Shown piece by piece: positions 61,943-64,000 of a DNA stretch of 64,000 nucleotides. Position numbers and translations under genes: made by a program. The notes under the pieces are model-generated. The model was not told the DNA's origin, ran no database searches, and saw only the letters and a program-made list of their open reading frames with translations. The stretch's first letter is position 1. Every line of letters begins with the position of its first letter. This stretch comes from Trichoplax sp. H2 (Eukaryota; Placozoa; Uniplacotomia; Trichoplacea): positions 1-64,000 of the forward strand of contig NOWV01000240.1 of NCBI GenBank assembly GCA_003344405.1, given 5' to 3'.

Positions 61943-62595
61943 TCTATTTTGCACACTAATAGCTTGATGATCAATATTAAATAAATAAATAATATCCCAG
62001 TCACTTTTCCCTAGTAATTATATTCATACAGTTAAACAGTTGTAGTGAAGCCCCAAATATGGCTTAGATTACGATCCAAGATTGTACGAGAAAAGTTTAA
62101 ACCGTACACTAGATGGTAAAGGTTAGACGAATCTAACTTATGTAATAAAGTGAAACTGGCAAGAAACTGTAGTTCTTAATTTATTGTTAAAGATCACTTT
62201 ATCACAACAGTATAATAATTAATTATGTTATGCTATTAGATATCATGATTAGCAAATGTTCATTTTGCACATTGACGGATAAAATCTTGAGGAATAGCAT
62301 CCCGATCATTTTTCTCTAGTGATTATGATGGGCTAATTTATGTAATCGGCGATTTTATGTAACGTAGCCGTATAAATTTGACCGGCAAGGGATCCCGACT
62401 AGTTTATATGTTCACCGGCTATGTTATATAGTCACCGATCGAGCGGCGACTATATAAAATTAGCAGCGGTTATATAAAATCACCGATTGCATAAATTAGT
62501 CCCATCATTATGATTAGCAAATGTCCATTTTGCCCGCGGATGGATAAAAACTTGATGAAGAATAGTATCTCAATCATATTCTCTACATTATACAG
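61943..62595. repeat. Interrupted repeat, 3 copies of about 80 bp
   Basis: Related copies lie near 61943-62022, 62241-62320 and 62508-62595. The last two share ATGATTAGCAAATGT, 'CATTTTGC', 'GGATAAAA' and 'AATAGTATC/AATAGCATC' phrases; the first is more worn. The MITE candidate sits exactly between copies two and three. Confidence 0.6.
62323..62510. mobile_element. MITE candidate with long terminal inverted repeats, PIF/Harbinger-like
   Basis: The element is 62326-62507 (182 bp). The left end TGATGGGCTAATTTATG and the right end, read in reverse complement (TGATGGGACTAATTTATG), match and continue for about 45 bp (ATCGGCGATTTTAT against ATCGGTGATTTTAT). Both sides carry TTA (62323-62325 and 62508-62510), the 3-bp target typical of PIF/Harbinger. 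No coding capacity. An alternative TA target (Tc1/mariner) cannot be excluded. Confidence 0.8.
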
Positions 62596-63505
62596 CATAA
62601 TAATTATCGTATAGATAGATAGAGTGGACTATTTTAAATACTTTACACAATAAATAGTTGAAATTAATCAGATGAAATTAAACAGCCATACTTCAAATGT
62701 TGTGGAACCAACGTATCGAGTCGAAAGTAGCCCTTATACATACATTGAAACAGATTATAACCATTCTTTGGCGTATAAGTCAATATCAATATGGAACAAT
62801 TCGAATCAGTCATAAGTTGGCTTATTCTTTCATGTACAATAACAGCCACTAGGGCCATGATGTCGACTAATTTTAATGCCATATCGAATATCTCACCGGT
62901 GCTGGTGGCTTTACAGTAAACCCAACTTTACTTACTTAATAACTATCTCAAATAGCTTAATGGTATAGCCCAGATTTAATTATGCAATAAACAGAATAAA
63001 TCTCCCGCGAAATAGATCTCTTTTTATTTTCACAGATACCAAAGTAGGTCAAGTTACTGTATACCTTTATGGCAGTTATTCGATTGTAGATTAAGATATA
63101 GTACCGTATTCATCCTGAAATATTCAATTTTTTTATCCAATAGCGTGATCAGATTACAAATGCTCTATACCAACAGACATTATTTAACAAAAGCTCAGTT
63201 GAGCAATTAAAATTATAAAGTCATGATGAAAATATCTAGCTCAATAGCCGTGGCATCTTTAGGCGCTAACTTCTGTGCTGGTGTGATTATAGATAATTTA
63301 TATATTACGAGTCGTACAGATTATATTCGAATTAAAATTAACTACATCTAGGACGTATACCTTCCTGTACTTCAGTCTATATTATTACATGTTAAAATGA
63401 CAAGAAAGGATAAATTCAGAAAGGTAAGATACTTGGAAAAAGACTACTAAAAGTTGGTATGACAAGTATACAGAAGCTAAAGGTATCTCAATTCTTAGAT
63501 TTGAG

Positions 63506-63923
63506 CTAGAATTTATGACTATTGGATATACTGGTGCCTTTGATACGATTATTGTTGGCTTGATGCAGCTTAAATAAAACTATGATTAAAGTGGTTATAA
63601 AAATTGCTGCAATAGCTGCTAAAATGTATGTAGCTATCATATACTCTCTGCGAACCATGCCGGACATTGCAGGATTGTTGGTGGTCATCATTGTCGTAGA
63701 AGGCGTAATCATTCCTTTAGTCGGTGTCGGTGTCGGCTTTGTCGTTGGTGTGGGAACGGTAGTGCTGGGTACTCCCAGCTTTGGTAATAGCTTGTTCCAG
63801 AATGCAACACGATCAGAAAGATAATCCTTTCTAATTTCTGATTGATTGCTAATTTTAAAGTAGGATGCATTATTTGCATTATACATAGGCCACTGCGCAG
63901 CCGATGATGCCATTGTCGGTGTA
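63506..63923 (-). CDS. EstM: last exon of a further transmembrane esterase (partial)
   Basis: The exon starts after the acceptor AG at 63925-63924 in the family phase (GG|T then ACA CCG), giving GTPTMASS, QWPMYN, AFWNKLLPKL, a Pro/Thr stalk (PTPTTKPTPTP...), one transmembrane helix (YMIATYILAAIAAIFITTLI) and a hydrophilic cytoplasmic tail. The total is 138 residues plus stop. The domain-coding exon 1 lies beyond the right edge of the window, so catalytic status is unknown. Bases 63924-64000 are intron. The tail region of the anchor helix resembles EstA-EstF (YMIAT). Confidence 0.88.
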
Positions 63924-64000
63924 CTAAAATCGGTAAGTAAATCGTTGCAAAAAAATTGTAAAAAGTTATACAGTATATGAGTTGGTATCATTTAATATAA

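Larger units (their letters stand above)
61516..63505. other. Intergenic DNA between EstL and EstM
   Basis: About 2 kb. It holds an AT-rich microsatellite-like tract (about 61600-61645), a dispersed or tandem 80-bp repeat and a MITE candidate (both listed). The small frame 62664-62882 has no recognisable product. Confidence 0.5.

Noticed and set aside
63582-63824. 80-codon plus-strand frame rich in Val and Gly
   Set aside because: It is the antisense reading of the Thr/Pro-rich stalk and anchor of EstM, which explains the odd composition.
1-64000. CRISPR arrays, bacterial operons, ribosome binding sites, tRNA or rRNA genes
   Set aside because: Spliceosomal introns and animal genes rule out a prokaryote. 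No cloverleaf with a proper GGTTCGA-type B box and no rRNA-like sequence was seen.

Overview
The window reads as nuclear DNA of an early-branching animal. It is strongly AT-rich, its genes have GT-AG spliceosomal introns, and it holds an animal CHID1 orthologue next to a tandem array of cholinesterase/carboxylesterase-type (COesterase, alpha/beta-hydrolase) genes. A placozoan (Trichoplax or Hoilungia type) fits best, but that assignment is inference and no species marker was found.

Every esterase gene lies on the minus strand. From left to right there is a C-terminal relic (about 1.05-1.19 kb), EstA (1.9-3.9), EstB (5.9-8.0), EstC (12.2-14.6, interrupted by a small transposable element), EstD (15.8-17.9), EstE (19.9-20.7, decayed pseudogene), EstF (21.6-23.7), EstG (26.6-29.9), EstH (34.8-38.8), EstI (46.4-48.5), EstJ (49.7-51.7), EstK (54.5-56.3), EstL (59.6-61.5) and the last exon of EstM (63.5-63.9), which continues past the right edge. 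These names are labels for this report only. A 12-exon CHID1 gene lies on the plus strand inside the array (42.1-45.9). It is easy to miss because no exon exceeds about 150 bp.

The esterase genes share one plan. A roughly 1.5 kb exon 1 encodes a signal peptide and nearly the whole catalytic domain. It ends with a phase-2 donor in the Gly codon after a WGxFIRxG-type motif. A short exon 2 encodes the last helix (AFWNxxxP motif) plus a tail that decides location: a Ser/Thr-rich stalk and one transmembrane helix (A, B, C, D, F, G, H, J, M), a soluble Cys-containing tail (L), or a soluble acidic tail ending in SDEL (I). EstK has the same tail organisation without the intron.

Catalytic residues vary. 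A, B, D, F, H, J, K and L keep Ser, acid and His. EstG has lost the nucleophile Ser, the catalytic His and the oxyanion loop. EstI has Lys in place of His. The locus therefore mixes probable ecto-esterases with pseudoenzymes, as in the cholinesterase/neuroligin superfamily.

The subfamily B, C, D, F (with dead E) shows recent duplication, a likely conversion mosaic between B and C, and a shared upstream element about 180-205 bp before the start codon. Intergenic DNA has no convincing further genes. It does carry several tandem duplications of 100-400 bp, a PIF/Harbinger-like MITE candidate at 62.3 kb and a 267-bp insertion with a 7-bp target duplication in EstC.
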